From JAHEDT01 sp963825615 (lineage in GTDB: Bacteria > Desulfobacterota > Desulfuromonadia > Desulfuromonadales > BM103), in assembly GCA_963825615.1 (NCBI GenBank), contig CAWGTV010000008.1, positions 558,001-622,000 on the forward strand: DNA of 64,000 nt. Direction: 5' to 3'. Position numbers and translations under genes: made by a program. The notes below the pieces were generated by a model, which worked only from the letters and a program-made list of their open reading frames with translations, searched no databases and was not told the origin of the DNA. Positions 1-9,407 of this stretch are shown piece by piece (within the stretch, counting starts at the first letter, position 1; each line of letters starts with the position of its first letter).

Positions 1-1018
1 CTTCTGGCTGATGATTCCGAGTTGACTCGGGTTGTGCTGCGGGACCTCCTGTCGCAGGATCCCGGTATTGAGGTCGTCGGCGAAGTCAGCGACGGCCGTT
101 CGGCGGTGGAGCAGACCGCCCGCCTCAGGCCGGACCTGGTCATCATGGATGTCATGATGCCGATCATGGACGGTATCGAGGCCGTGGCGGAAATCATGGC
201 GGTGACGCCGACGCCGATCCTGATGCTCTCCGCCAATACCGATCCGCACGACAGCCGCAGTGCCTTTGCCGCGATCAAAAACGGTGCCCTGGATGTCATG
301 GCCAAGCCGTCCGGTGTGGTCACAGAGGCTTTTTCCCAGATCGCCAAGCAGTTGATCGTCAAGGTCAAGAGTCTCAGCCGGATTCGGGTGATTCACCACT
401 ATCGCGCGCAACGCACGAAACTGGAGGTGCCCAAGGTCGCTTTGCCTGCCGGCCCGCGGAGAATCCTGGCGATCGGCGCTTCCACCGGCGGGCCAAAGGC
501 TGTCCTGCAACTGCTGCAGGGATTGCCCAAAGACCCTGGCCGCCGCCGTTCTGGTTGTTCAGCACATTGCCGATGGTTTTGCCCCCGGTTTTGCCGATTG
601 GCTGGACCGGGAAGCGGCTCTGCCGGTCCGGCTGGCCACTGCCGGAAGTGACTTGCAGCCCGGCCAGGTTCTGATCGCCCCCAACCGGGCTCATCTGACG
701 GTGAGGTCCAATCGGATTGCGCTGGAAGATTCGCCCCCGCTGCATAATTGCCGCCCGGCCGTGGATGCGTTGTTCCATACGTTGGCGATCCAGCCGCGGG
801 CCGCAGAAACGGTGGCGGTGCTTTTGACCGGGATGGGTATTGACGGTGCGGCCGGGTTGCAAGCCTTGCAAAGCCAGGGAGCTTATACGATTGCCCAGGA
901 TGAGGCCAGTTGTGCGGTGTTCGGTATGCCGAAAGCCGCGATCGATCGCGGGGCCGCCGCCCAGGTGCTGCCGCTGGATAATATCGCGGGCGTTGTCTGT
1001 CGTTTGTTTGCCCGATAG
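1..1018 (+). CDS. cheB: Chemotaxis protein-glutamate methylesterase CheB (5' partial, frame broken near 535)
   Basis: Demethylates or deamidates glutamates on chemoreceptors and resets adaptation. The gene enters from the left edge at about residue 5, since frame 1 reads LLADDSELTR with the acidic pocket of a receiver. The phospho-acceptor region reads VIMDVMMPIMDG, followed by a linker and the methylesterase domain. That domain shows the catalytic Ser (IGASTGGP), His (VVQHIADGF) and Asp (LTGMGIDGAAG). One extra C in the run at 534-536 shifts the frame; removing it joins the two halves perfectly. No domain is missing, so I read a complete enzyme with a sequence error or a recent mutation. A chemoreceptor gene lies at 26 kb. 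Confidence 0.9.
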
Positions 1019-1106
1019 CAGAGGACTTTTCCTCTCGACCGTTCTGTGATATGAAAGGCGGTCACTGTTGAGGAACAAGACAGAAAAACCTTCCGGAGAT
1101 AAGATC

Positions 1107-2580
1107 ATGCCGTTGCGTGTTTACAATACCCTGTCAGGAAAGAAAGAAGAATTTCAGCCGCTGGTCCCCGGCAAAGTGGGGATGTATGTGTGCGGGGTGA
1201 CGGTGTACGACTACTGTCATATCGGCCATGCCCGGGCCAATATCGTGTTTGATATCGTCTACCGCTACCTGCTATACAGCGGCTACGAAGTCAACTATGT
1301 GCGCAATTACACCGATGTTGATGACAAGATCATCGCCCGGGCCAACGAACGTGGCATCAGCAGTCAGGTCCTCGCGGAAGAGTTTATCCGGGCCTTCGAT
1401 GAAGACATGGCTGGCACTGGGCCTGCGCAAGCCGACGCACGAACCGAAAGCGACCGAACATATCGCCCAGATCATCGCCCTGGCCGAAGACTTGATCGCC
1501 AAGGGGATGGCGTACGAATCGGCGGGCGATGTCTACTACAGTGTTGAAACGTTCCCCTCCTACCTGAAATTGTCCAAGCGCAACATGGAGGAGATGCAGG
1601 CCGGGGCGCGCATCGCTCCCGGCGAACAGAAGCGCAACCCGATGGATTTTGCCCTTTGGAAAACCGCCAAGCCGGGTGAACCGAGTTGGCCATCGCCATG
1701 GGGAGCGGGCCGGCCCGGCTGGCATATCGAATGCTCAGCCATGAGCTCGACACTGCTCGGTCCGACCTTCGATATTCATGGCGGCGGCCGCGACCTGATC
1801 TTCCCGCACCACGAGAACGAGATTGCCCAGTCCGAGGGTGCCTCCGGCAAGCCCTTCGTCAAATACTGGCTGCACAACGGCTTTGTCAATGTCAACCAGG
1901 AGAAGATGAGCAAATCGCTGGGCAATTTTTTCACGATCCGCGATATTCTGAAAAGCTATGATGCGGAGGTGGTCAGGTTCTTTATCCTGACGGCCCACTA
2001 CCGCTCGCCGATCGATTTTTCCGATCAGAACCTTGAGGAGGCCCGCACCGGCCTGAGCCGCTTTTACGAGGCTCTGGCGCAGCTCGACAAGGCCCTCGAC
2101 AAGGCTGATGCCGGTGCAGAGCAAGGGGCGGTGCCAGAGTCCCTGACGGAGCCGGTAGAGCGTCTGACCCAACTCGAAGAACGTTTCCGCAGTGCCATGG
2201 ACGACGATTTCAATACGGCGCTGGCGATCGGGCATATGTTTGATGCCGTGCGTGCAATCAACCGGATTCTGGCCGAAGAAAACACCCTAAACGGCCAAAT
2301 GCAGGTCGTTCTTGCCAAGGGCCGCGATGATCTGCTGCGCCTTGGTGATGTCCTGGGGTTGTTCGGCTCGGTCCCGGAGGCCTGGCTGACCCTCAGTGCG
2401 CGGGAAGGGCTGGACGAGTCGGGGCTGAGTGCTGCGGATATTGATGCCCTGATCGTGGCGCGGCGCGAAGCGCGCGCGAGCCGGGACTTTGCCCGCGCGG
2501 ACCAAATTCGTGATGAGCTTGCCGCCAAGGGCGTGCAGTTGCTGGATGGTCCCGAGGGGACGACCTGGAAAATGAAATAA
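1107..2580 (+). CDS. cysS: Cysteinyl-tRNA synthetase (frame broken near 1413)
   Basis: Charges tRNA-Cys in the cytoplasm. The ATG at 1107 follows a GGAG ribosome site and gives the family N-terminus MPLRVYNTLSGKKEEF. The zinc and adenylate site is visible in VCGVTVYDYCHIGHARAN, which includes the HIGH box, with further ligands in GWHIECSAM and HHENE. The KMSKS loop is EKMSKSLGN. The C-terminal anticodon region ends normally, giving about 490 residues. An extra G at 1413-1414 breaks the frame between EDMA and LGLRKPTHEP; deleting it restores the family sequence. This gene is normally essential and single-copy, so the break is most likely a sequence error. Confidence 0.93.
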
Positions 2581-2607
2581 ATCTGTTCATGTCTATTGGA
2601 GGGCGCT

Positions 2608-2976
2608 ATGGCGAAAAAAATTCTGATTGTTGATGATTCTCCGTCGGTGCTGGCGATCCTTGAGGATCTGCTGGAAAGCCTCGGTTACGATGTGGCAACG
2701 GCCAGCAACGGCAAACAGGCCTGCCATTTGCTTGAAACGGTTCAGTACAATCTGATCATTACGGACCTGACCATGCCGGTTATGGACGGGATTGCTTTTG
2801 TCCAGGCAGCCAAGAAGATGCCCAACTGCAAATTTGTGCCGATCGTCATGCTCTCTTCGGAAGAAGATACCGCTAAAATTGCTGAAGCCAAGCGGGTCGG
2901 AATCTCGACGTTCCTGCGCAAGCCTGTTAAGGAGATGCAGTTGAAGACCATTCTCCAGGTCGTCCTTGGGTCCTGA
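2608..2976 (+). CDS. Single-domain CheY-like response regulator
   Basis: A stand-alone receiver domain of 122 residues. The acidic pair is in ILIVDDSPSV, the phospho-acceptor Asp in LIITDLTMPVMDG, the conserved Ser in IVMLSSEED and the Lys in FLRKPVKE, so it should be phosphorylatable. I chose the ATG at 2608 because GGAGGGC lies just before it; a TTG four codons upstream is less likely. It sits between cysS and uvrB with no output domain, so the partner must act through protein contact (flagellar motor, kinase or another regulator). Its cognate kinase is not identifiable here. Confidence 0.85.
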   Translation: MAKKILIVDDSPSVLAILEDLLESLGYDVATASNGKQACHLLETVQYNLIITDLTMPVMDGIAFVQAAKKMPNCKFVPIVMLSSEEDTAKIAEAKRVGISTFLRKPVKEMQLKTILQVVLGS

Positions 2977-3008
2977 TCAAGTGCAAGCAAAGCCATTCGG
3001 TCTGAACC

Positions 3009-5006
3009 ATGGCTAAATTCCTTCTGAAGACTGAATTCCAGCCGCAAGGCGACCAGCCGCAGGCTATCGCGGAATTGACCGCAGGGGTTCTGCGCGGCGA
3101 TCGTCACCAGGTTTTGCTCGGCGTGACGGGTTCGGGCAAAACCTTCACCATGGCCAACGTGGTCATGGCCGTGCAGCGACCCACCCTGGTCCTCGCCCCG
3201 AACAAGACCCTGGCAGCACAGCTCTACGGCGAGTTTAAAGAGCTCTTTCCGGACAATGCCGTCGAGTACTTTGTGTCCTATTACGATTACTACCAGCCGG
3301 AAGCCTACGTCCCGACCACCGACACCTATATCGAAAAGGATTCCTCGATCAACGAGGAGATCGACAAACTGCGCCACAGCGCAACGCGCAGCCTGTTGAC
3401 CCGGCGTGACGTGCTGATTGTCGCATCGGTCTCGTGTATCTACGGGTTGGGCTCTCCGGAGGCCTATCACGGCCTGCTGATCCGTCTCGAGCAGGGGATG
3501 GAACTCGAACGCAACCAGTTCCTGCGTCGCCTGGTTGATATCCAGTACAGCCGCAACGATATTGATTTCCATCGCGGCACCTTCCGCGTGCGTGGCGATA
3601 CGGTCGAGGTCTTTCCTGCCTATGAGGAAGACCGGGCCCTGCGCATAGAATTCTTCGGTGATGAAGTCGAGACCATCAGCGAGATCGACCCGTTGCGTGG
3701 CAAGGTCATCGATCGCTTGCCGGCTACGGCGATCTTCCCGGCCAGTCATTACGTCGCCACCAAGCCGACTCTGGATCGGGCCATCCGCGAGATTCAGGAG
3801 GAGCTGCGTGAGCGCATCCAGTTGCTGCGTGGCGAGAACCGCCTGGTGGAGGCCCAGCGGATTGAACAGAGGACTCTGTTCGATATAGAGATGATGGAAG
3901 AGATGGGCTTCTGCCAGGGGATCGAAAACTATTCACGCTACCTGGATGGGCGCCAAGCGGGTTCGCCACCGGCGACGCTCTTCGATTATTTCCCGGGCGA
4001 CGCCTTGCTGTTTATCGACGAAAGCCACGTTACCGTACCGCAGATCGGCGGCATGTATCGGGGCGACCGCAGCCGCAAGGAGACCCTGGTCGAATATGGC
4101 TTTCGCTTGCCGTCGGCGTTGGACAACCGGCCGCTGACCTTTACCGAGTTCAACGACAAGCAGATCCAGACCATCTATGCTTCGGCAACGCCGGGTGACT
4201 ACGAACTGACCCAGGCCGAGGGCGTGGTGGTCGAGCAGATCGTTCGCCCGACCGGGCTGGTCGATCCGCCGCTGGAAGTCCGCCCGGCACGTAACCAGGT
4301 GGACGACCTGATCCACGAAATCCGCCAGGTCGTTGTCGGCAAGGGCCGGGTCCTGGTGACCACCCTGACCAAGCGCATGGCCGAAGACCTGACCGGATAC
4401 CTGGATGAGATCGGCATCCGCGTCCGCTACCTGCATTCCGATATCGATACGGTTGAGCGGATTCGGATTATTCGCGATCTGCGCCAGGGCGTGTTTGATG
4501 TGCTGGTCGGCATCAACCTGCTGCGTGAAGGTCTCGACATCCCCGAAGTTTCTCTGGTGGCGATCCTCGATGCCGACAAGGAAGGGTTTCTGCGCAGTAC
4601 CCGCTCCCTGATCCAGACCTGTGGTCGGGCGGCGCGCAACGTTGATGGTCGGGTGGTCATGTACGCCGACCGCACAACGCGTTCCATGCAGGCCTGTATC
4701 GATGAAACCGACCGGCGTAGAGCGGCGCAGCTGGTCTATAATCAGTTTCACGGCATCACCCCGGAAACGGTCCGCAAATCGTTCCGCTCGATCCTCGATG
4801 TGCTCTCCCCGGCGGGTTCTTCCATGGAAAGCCTGGCTGCTGAAGCTCTTGAAGAGTACGAGACTCCACAAGCTTTAACCTTGGCTATCCAGCGTCTACG
4901 CTCGGAAATGCTTCAGGCCGCTGCCGCTCTTGAGTTTGAAAAAGCCGCGTCATTGCGGGACCGCGTTCTGCTTCTGGAAAAGCAGGATCTGGCCCTGCGC
5001 AGCTAA
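3009..5006 (+). CDS. uvrB: Excinuclease ABC subunit B
   Basis: Damage-verification subunit of nucleotide excision repair, loaded on DNA by UvrA and then recruiting UvrC. At 665 residues it is full length. Walker A is GVTGSGKT at about residues 38-45. The beta-hairpin that clamps DNA is seen in YYDYYQPEAYVP, and motif II is FIDESHV. The helicase motifs at the C-terminal side include GINLLREGLDIPEVSLVAI and QTCGRAARN. The UVR motif that contacts UvrC is at the end (LEFEKAASLRDRV). It follows the CheY-like gene by 32 bases. Confidence 0.97.
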   Translation: MAKFLLKTEFQPQGDQPQAIAELTAGVLRGDRHQVLLGVTGSGKTFTMANVVMAVQRPTLVLAPNKTLAAQLYGEFKELFPDNAVEYFVSYYDYYQPEAYVPTTDTYIEKDSSINEEIDKLRHSATRSLLTRRDVLIVASVSCIYGLGSPEAYHGLLIRLEQGMELERNQFLRRLVDIQYSRNDIDFHRGTFRVRGDTVEVFPAYEEDRALRIEFFGDEVETISEIDPLRGKVIDRLPATAIFPASHYVATKPTLDRAIREIQEELRERIQLLRGENRLVEAQRIEQRTLFDIEMMEEMGFCQGIENYSRYLDGRQAGSPPATLFDYFPGDALLFIDESHVTVPQIGGMYRGDRSRKETLVEYGFRLPSALDNRPLTFTEFNDKQIQTIYASATPGDYELTQAEGVVVEQIVRPTGLVDPPLEVRPARNQVDDLIHEIRQVVVGKGRVLVTTLTKRMAEDLTGYLDEIGIRVRYLHSDIDTVERIRIIRDLRQGVFDVLVGINLLREGLDIPEVSLVAILDADKEGFLRSTRSLIQTCGRAARNVDGRVVMYADRTTRSMQACIDETDRRRAAQLVYNQFHGITPETVRKSFRSILDVLSPAGSSMESLAAEALEEYETPQALTLAIQRLRSEMLQAAAALEFEKAASLRDRVLLLEKQDLALRS

Positions 5007-5091
5007 CCTGTCAGGTACTTTTCCACACCCAGATGCACACAGGGAAAATCCCTGATATCCTTGAAGGTAAAGGACTCCAGGGAGGTGTGCT

Positions 5092-6916
5092 ATGGCACAT
5101 AACCATTCAGAAGAACAACACTCGTTAGCCGTGGCCGAGGCCGCACGGGAAACCCAGTGGCGCAAACCGAGCTTTGTCGGCCAGATGTTCATGGGTCGCC
5201 TGCATGTAGAACTGGTCAGCCCTTTCCCGGAACAAAGTGCTGAAGACCGTGCCCGGGGCGATGCCATTTTGGCCGACCTGGCGACTTTCCTGGCCGAAAA
5301 GGTTGACGCCGACCAAATCGACGAGAGTCACGAGATTCCTGCTGCGGTCATTGACGGGTTGCGGGCACGTGGCTTGTTCGGCATAAAAATCCCTGAAGAT
5401 ATATGGCGGCCTGGGGATGTCGCAAATCAACTACAACCGCATCATTCAGATGGTGGCAAGCCATTGTGCTTCAACCGCCGTGCTCCTCTCCGCCCATCAA
5501 AGTATCGGTGTTCCTCAGCCGCTCAAGATGTTCGGTTCCGACGAACAGAAGCGGACCTATCTGCCGCGCCTGGCCAAGGGTGCGATCAGTGCTTTTGCCC
5601 TGACCGAGCCCGATGTCGGCTCCGACCCTTCGAGCATGACAACGGTGGCCGAACTGAGCGAAGACGGGTTCTCTTACCTGATCAACGGCAAAAAGCTCTG
5701 GACCAGCAACGGCCCGGTGGCCGAACTTCTGATCGTCATGGCCCGGACCAATAAGCTGGAGGAGACGCCTGCCGAGATTACCGCATTCGTGGTCGAAGGC
5801 GATAGCCCCGGCCTGACCGTGGAGCATCGCTGTGACTTCATGGGGCTCAAAGGACTGCAGAACGGCCTGCTGAGTTTTACCAATGTGCGCGTGCCGAAGG
5901 AGAATATCGTCGAGGGCAAGGGCCGCGGGCTGGCCTTGGCGTTGCGCACCCTCAATACCGGGCGACTGACGCTGCCAGCCGCTTGTGGTGGGGCGATGAA
6001 GCAGGCTTTGGCAATGACCCGGGGGTGGGCCAATGAGCGACATCAGTGGGGCGCTCCAGTCGGACATCATGAGGCTGTTGCCCACAAGCTGGCGACCATG
6101 GCGGCCGATATCTATGCTGTGGAAAGCCTGACCTGGTTGACCTCTGCCATGGCCGACCGTGCCGAACTTGATATTCGCCTGGAGGCCGCTCTGGCCAAGC
6201 TCTTTTGTTCCGAGGCCTTGTGGCGCACTGCCGATCAGGCCCTCCAGGTGCGCGGTGGCCGTGGTTATGAAACGGCCCGGTCGTTAGGGGCTCGAGGGGA
6301 GCTGCCGATGCCGATGGAGCGATTGCTGCGGGATGCGCGCATCAACATGATCATCGAGGGAACCAGCGAAATCATGCGGCTCTATATCGCCCGGGAAGCT
6401 CTCGATCCCCACCTCAAGGCGGCTGGGGCCTCGGCAACATCGGCCAAGGTCGATTTTGTCGGTGCGACAAAGTTCTATGCCGGCTGGTATCCGAAGCTCT
6501 ACTGGCCGAATTTTAACCTTGATGCACGCTTCCCCGTGGAGAGGCGGCTGCGTACCCACAGCTACGCCCTGGAACGCGGCGTGCGCCGTCTGGCGCGCGA
6601 CCTGTTCCATATGGTTGCTTTCCATCGTCAGGGATTGCAGAAGCGCCAGATGATCCTTGGTCGACTGGTCGATTGCGGCGCCGAGCTGTTTGCCATGGCG
6701 GCGGTTTTGTCCCACAGCATGTCGCCCCAGGCACCGCAAGATGCTCATGATCTGGCGGATCTTTTCTGTCGCCAGGCCAGGCGTCGCCTGGCGGTCCTGC
6801 GGCATGCAGTCTATCATCAGGACGACCGGCAGACTTATAAAGTTGCCCGCTCCTTGCTTGACGGGGCCTATCCCTGGCTGAACGACAACATTGTCAGTAC
6901 TTGGCGGGGCAAATAG
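5092..6916 (+). CDS. Acyl-CoA dehydrogenase family protein (frame broken near 5401)
   Basis: Flavin enzyme that oxidises an acyl-CoA to the enoyl-CoA. A gggaggtg ribosome site precedes the ATG. After the N-terminal helical domain, an extra A at 5401 breaks the frame; without it the sequence reads IPEDYGGLGMSQINYNR, a family hallmark. The rest is intact: the FAD/substrate signature FALTEPDVGSDPSSM, the LTLPAACGG segment, the RGGRGYET loop, and the catalytic Glu in MIIEGTSEIMRLY. A C-terminal extension of about 200 residues makes the protein about 608 residues, closer in layout to very-long-chain acyl-CoA dehydrogenases than to the short 380-residue type. The substrate cannot be told from sequence. 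Confidence 0.87.
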
Positions 6917-6987
6917 GGCCTTTGAAGGTTTTTCTGCAGGTTTTTGCTGGCAGGGATGTGGTTGAGAGGAAGGGGACAGGGCCCTGC

Positions 6988-7344
6988 TCAGGATGGCATA
7001 GGGCGGTTTTCGCTCAGGTAGACCCAACCCTTGGTCAGACGATAGATCAGCCACAGGGAGGCTGCGAGCAGAATGCCCCAGCCGATCAGGAAGATCGCCG
7101 TGACGCCGCCAATCACCATCCACAAAAGAGTGAACCAGAAGGTTCTGATCTGCCAGCGGAAGTGGCTTTCGAGCCAACTCCCCTGAACGTCCTCTCGTCG
7201 GACATAGTTGATGATAGCGGCGGCGAAGAGGGTCAGCGAGCCAGTAAACAGGCTGGCCGCCTGCAGAGCATAAACGATCATCGCCAGCCTTTTCAGGCTG
7301 ATGTCGGTGGGTGTTCGGGGCGGCTCCTGCATAGTGTTGTTCAT
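6988..7344 (-). CDS. Small membrane protein, DUF4870-like
   Basis: A 118-residue protein with three predicted membrane spans. They lie around residues 20-45 (MIVYALQAASLFTGSLTLFA), 68-88 (FWFTLLWMVIGGVTAIFLIG) and 90-105. The pattern 'WLESHFRWQIRTFW' between the first two spans is typical of the DUF4870 family of unknown function. It is convergent with the acyl-CoA dehydrogenase and divergent from ubiD. Function unknown. Confidence 0.75.
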   Translation of the reverse strand: MNNTMQEPPRTPTDISLKRLAMIVYALQAASLFTGSLTLFAAAIINYVRREDVQGSWLESHFRWQIRTFWFTLLWMVIGGVTAIFLIGWGILLAASLWLIYRLTKGWVYLSENRPMPS

Positions 7345-7405
7345 GGGTAGGATTATACAGGAACGTCATGTGCTGTGCCAACACAACGGAATCTTCAGAA
7401 AGCTT

Positions 7406-7434
7406 TTGTCTTCATTTAAGACTCTGGGTACAAT
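7406..7434 (+). promoter_or_regulatory. Predicted sigma-70 promoter of the ubiD gene
   Basis: TTGTCT at 7406-7411 and TACAAT at 7429-7434 with a 17-base spacer, about 50 bases before the ubiD start codon. Confidence 0.55.
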
Positions 7435-7485
7435 AGCCCGATCCTTTAGTTCACCTGACAACGTCTTTGGAAGCAGCTATTCAAC

Positions 7486-9399
7486 ATGGGTTATCGCAAT
7501 CTACAGGAGACGGTTGCCGATCTGGAGCGGACCGGACAGTTAAAACGGATCGCTGATGAGGTCGATCCCTTCCTTGAGGTTGGCGCCATCCAGCGCCGTG
7601 TTTACGCTGCCGGTGGTCCGGCGTTACTGTTTACCCGGGTCAAAGGCTGTAATTTCCCCATGCTGGGCAACCTGTTCGGCACCCTTGAGCGGGCCCGCTA
7701 CCTGTTTCGTGATACCTTGCCTGCCATTGAACGCTTGGTTGCCTTGAAGGTTGATCCGGCGGGGGCTTTCCGCGACATTGGCTCTTCGTTAAAGCTCGGT
7801 CGTCACGCTTGGCACCTGTTGCCGAAAGCCGCACGCACTGGTCCAGTTTTACAAATGACCACAGACCTTGCTCATCTACCACAGTTGGTTTCCTGGCCTC
7901 AAGATGGTGGTGCTTTTATAACTCTGCCTCAGGTTTATACCGAATTGCCTGATAAGCCAGGCTGGCGTGGCTCCAACCTCGGCATGTATCGAGTGCAGAT
8001 TTCCGGTGGCGAATATGCGTCAGATGAGGCTGGGCTGCACTACCAGATTCATCGGGGCATAGGGGTGCATCATGCGGCGGCTCTGGAAAAAGGGCGCCCC
8101 CTGCCGGTGAATGTCTTTGTCGGCGGTCCACCTACCCTCACTCTGGCTGCCGTCATGCCCCTGCCTGAGGGTATGCCTGAAGTGGCGTTTGCTGGTCTGC
8201 TCGGTGGCCATCGCCTGCCGGTGGTTAAGACGCCCAACGGTCTGTTGGCGCCTGCAGAAGCAGATTTCTGTTTGTCCGGTTATCTCATGCCGGGACAAAC
8301 CCGTCCGGAGGGCCCCTTCGGCGACCACCTGGGATACTACAGCTTGGTTCATGACTTTCCGGTCATGAAAGTCACTCAGCTCTTCCATCGTCCGGGTGCG
8401 ATCTGGCCGTTCACCACGGTTGGGCGTCCACCCCAGGAAGATACGACCTTCGGTGCCCTGATCCATGCTATGACCGGCGCCGCAATCCCCGATCTGGTCC
8501 CGGGAGTGCGGGCGGTTCACGCTGTCGATGCTGCCGGAGTGCACCCTCTCCTGTTGGCCATCGGCAGTGAACGTTATCAGCCCTACGCTGAAAGTGCCGG
8601 TCCGCAGGAACTCCTTACTCAGGCGAACGCGCTGCTCGGGCAGGGGCAGCTGTCATTGGCCAAGTACCTTTTGATCGTCAACGAGGCCGACCAGCCGCAA
8701 CTGGATATCCACGATATCGGTGCCTTTTTGCACGCCCTCTTGTCCCGCGTCGATTGGCGCCGGGATCTGCACTTCCAGACATGCACCACGATAGACACCC
8801 TTGACTACTCCGGAGTGGGGCTGAACGCTGGTTCCAAGGTTGTCATTGCGGCGACTGGCCCGGAGTGCCGCAGTCTGCCGGCGGAGATTCCCGGCGAGCT
8901 GCGTCTGCCTGCCGGTTTCTGCCGGCCGCAGATCGGTTTGCCCGGCGTGCTTGTCGTGCAAGGCGAGCCCTGGCAGGGCGAGCGCGGTGTTCCGGCCGCC
9001 GACCTGGTCGCTTTCTGTCGCTCCTACACGCAAGACGACGAGATCAATGACTTCCCTTTGATCGTCATTGTCGATGATGCTGAGTTTTGCGCAGGCAGTC
9101 TGCAGAACCTGCTATGGGTGGTCTTTACCCGCTCGGCTCCCGCCAGTGACATTGAAGGGATCGAGGCATTTTCCCATGTCAAGCATTGGGGGTGCCGCGG
9201 CAGCTTGGTGATCGATGCCAGGCAGAAGAGTTTTCATGCCCCGCCGCTCATCGATGATCCAGATGTCGAGCGACGAATCGATGCTCCTCGGCACCAGAGG
9301 GCAGGCTTTGCATGGCCTGATCTGAGCAGCGCAGGCATGCTTGAATGGACAGGGACAGCCTCTATCGAGAGTCTGCCCCTGTTTTTTGTTGGCTTGTAA
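7486..9399 (+). CDS. ubiD: UbiD-family decarboxylase (menaquinone pathway type)
   Basis: A prenylated-FMN-dependent decarboxylase of 637 residues. Family marks include GGPALLFTRVKG near residue 44, the cofactor-binding stretch MYRVQISGG with HYQIHRGIGVHH, and RPEGPFGDHLGYYS, which carries the catalytic acidic residues. Organisms of this type make menaquinone, and UbiD-like enzymes are the usual candidates for the late decarboxylation, so I infer a quinone role; action on another aromatic acid cannot be excluded. Its partner flavin prenyltransferase (UbiX) is not in the window. It converges on the cytochrome gene downstream with only eight bases between stop codons. Confidence 0.85.
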   Translation: MGYRNLQETVADLERTGQLKRIADEVDPFLEVGAIQRRVYAAGGPALLFTRVKGCNFPMLGNLFGTLERARYLFRDTLPAIERLVALKVDPAGAFRDIGSSLKLGRHAWHLLPKAARTGPVLQMTTDLAHLPQLVSWPQDGGAFITLPQVYTELPDKPGWRGSNLGMYRVQISGGEYASDEAGLHYQIHRGIGVHHAAALEKGRPLPVNVFVGGPPTLTLAAVMPLPEGMPEVAFAGLLGGHRLPVVKTPNGLLAPAEADFCLSGYLMPGQTRPEGPFGDHLGYYSLVHDFPVMKVTQLFHRPGAIWPFTTVGRPPQEDTTFGALIHAMTGAAIPDLVPGVRAVHAVDAAGVHPLLLAIGSERYQPYAESAGPQELLTQANALLGQGQLSLAKYLLIVNEADQPQLDIHDIGAFLHALLSRVDWRRDLHFQTCTTIDTLDYSGVGLNAGSKVVIAATGPECRSLPAEIPGELRLPAGFCRPQIGLPGVLVVQGEPWQGERGVPAADLVAFCRSYTQDDEINDFPLIVIVDDAEFCAGSLQNLLWVVFTRSAPASDIEGIEAFSHVKHWGCRGSLVIDARQKSFHAPPLIDDPDVERRIDAPRHQRAGFAWPDLSSAGMLEWTGTASIESLPLFFVGL

Positions 9400-9407
9400 G
9401 GGGGCCT

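Noticed and set aside
374..1108. 244-codon open frame opposite cheB
   Set aside because: Shadow of the GC-rich cheB coding strand; no family features, and it crosses the cheB frame break.
1405..1420. Programmed frameshifting in cysS
   Set aside because: No slippery heptamer or downstream structure; the same kind of single extra base occurs in many unrelated genes.
2742..3749. 335-codon open frame opposite the receiver and uvrB genes
   Set aside because: It lies antisense to two clear genes with intact motifs.
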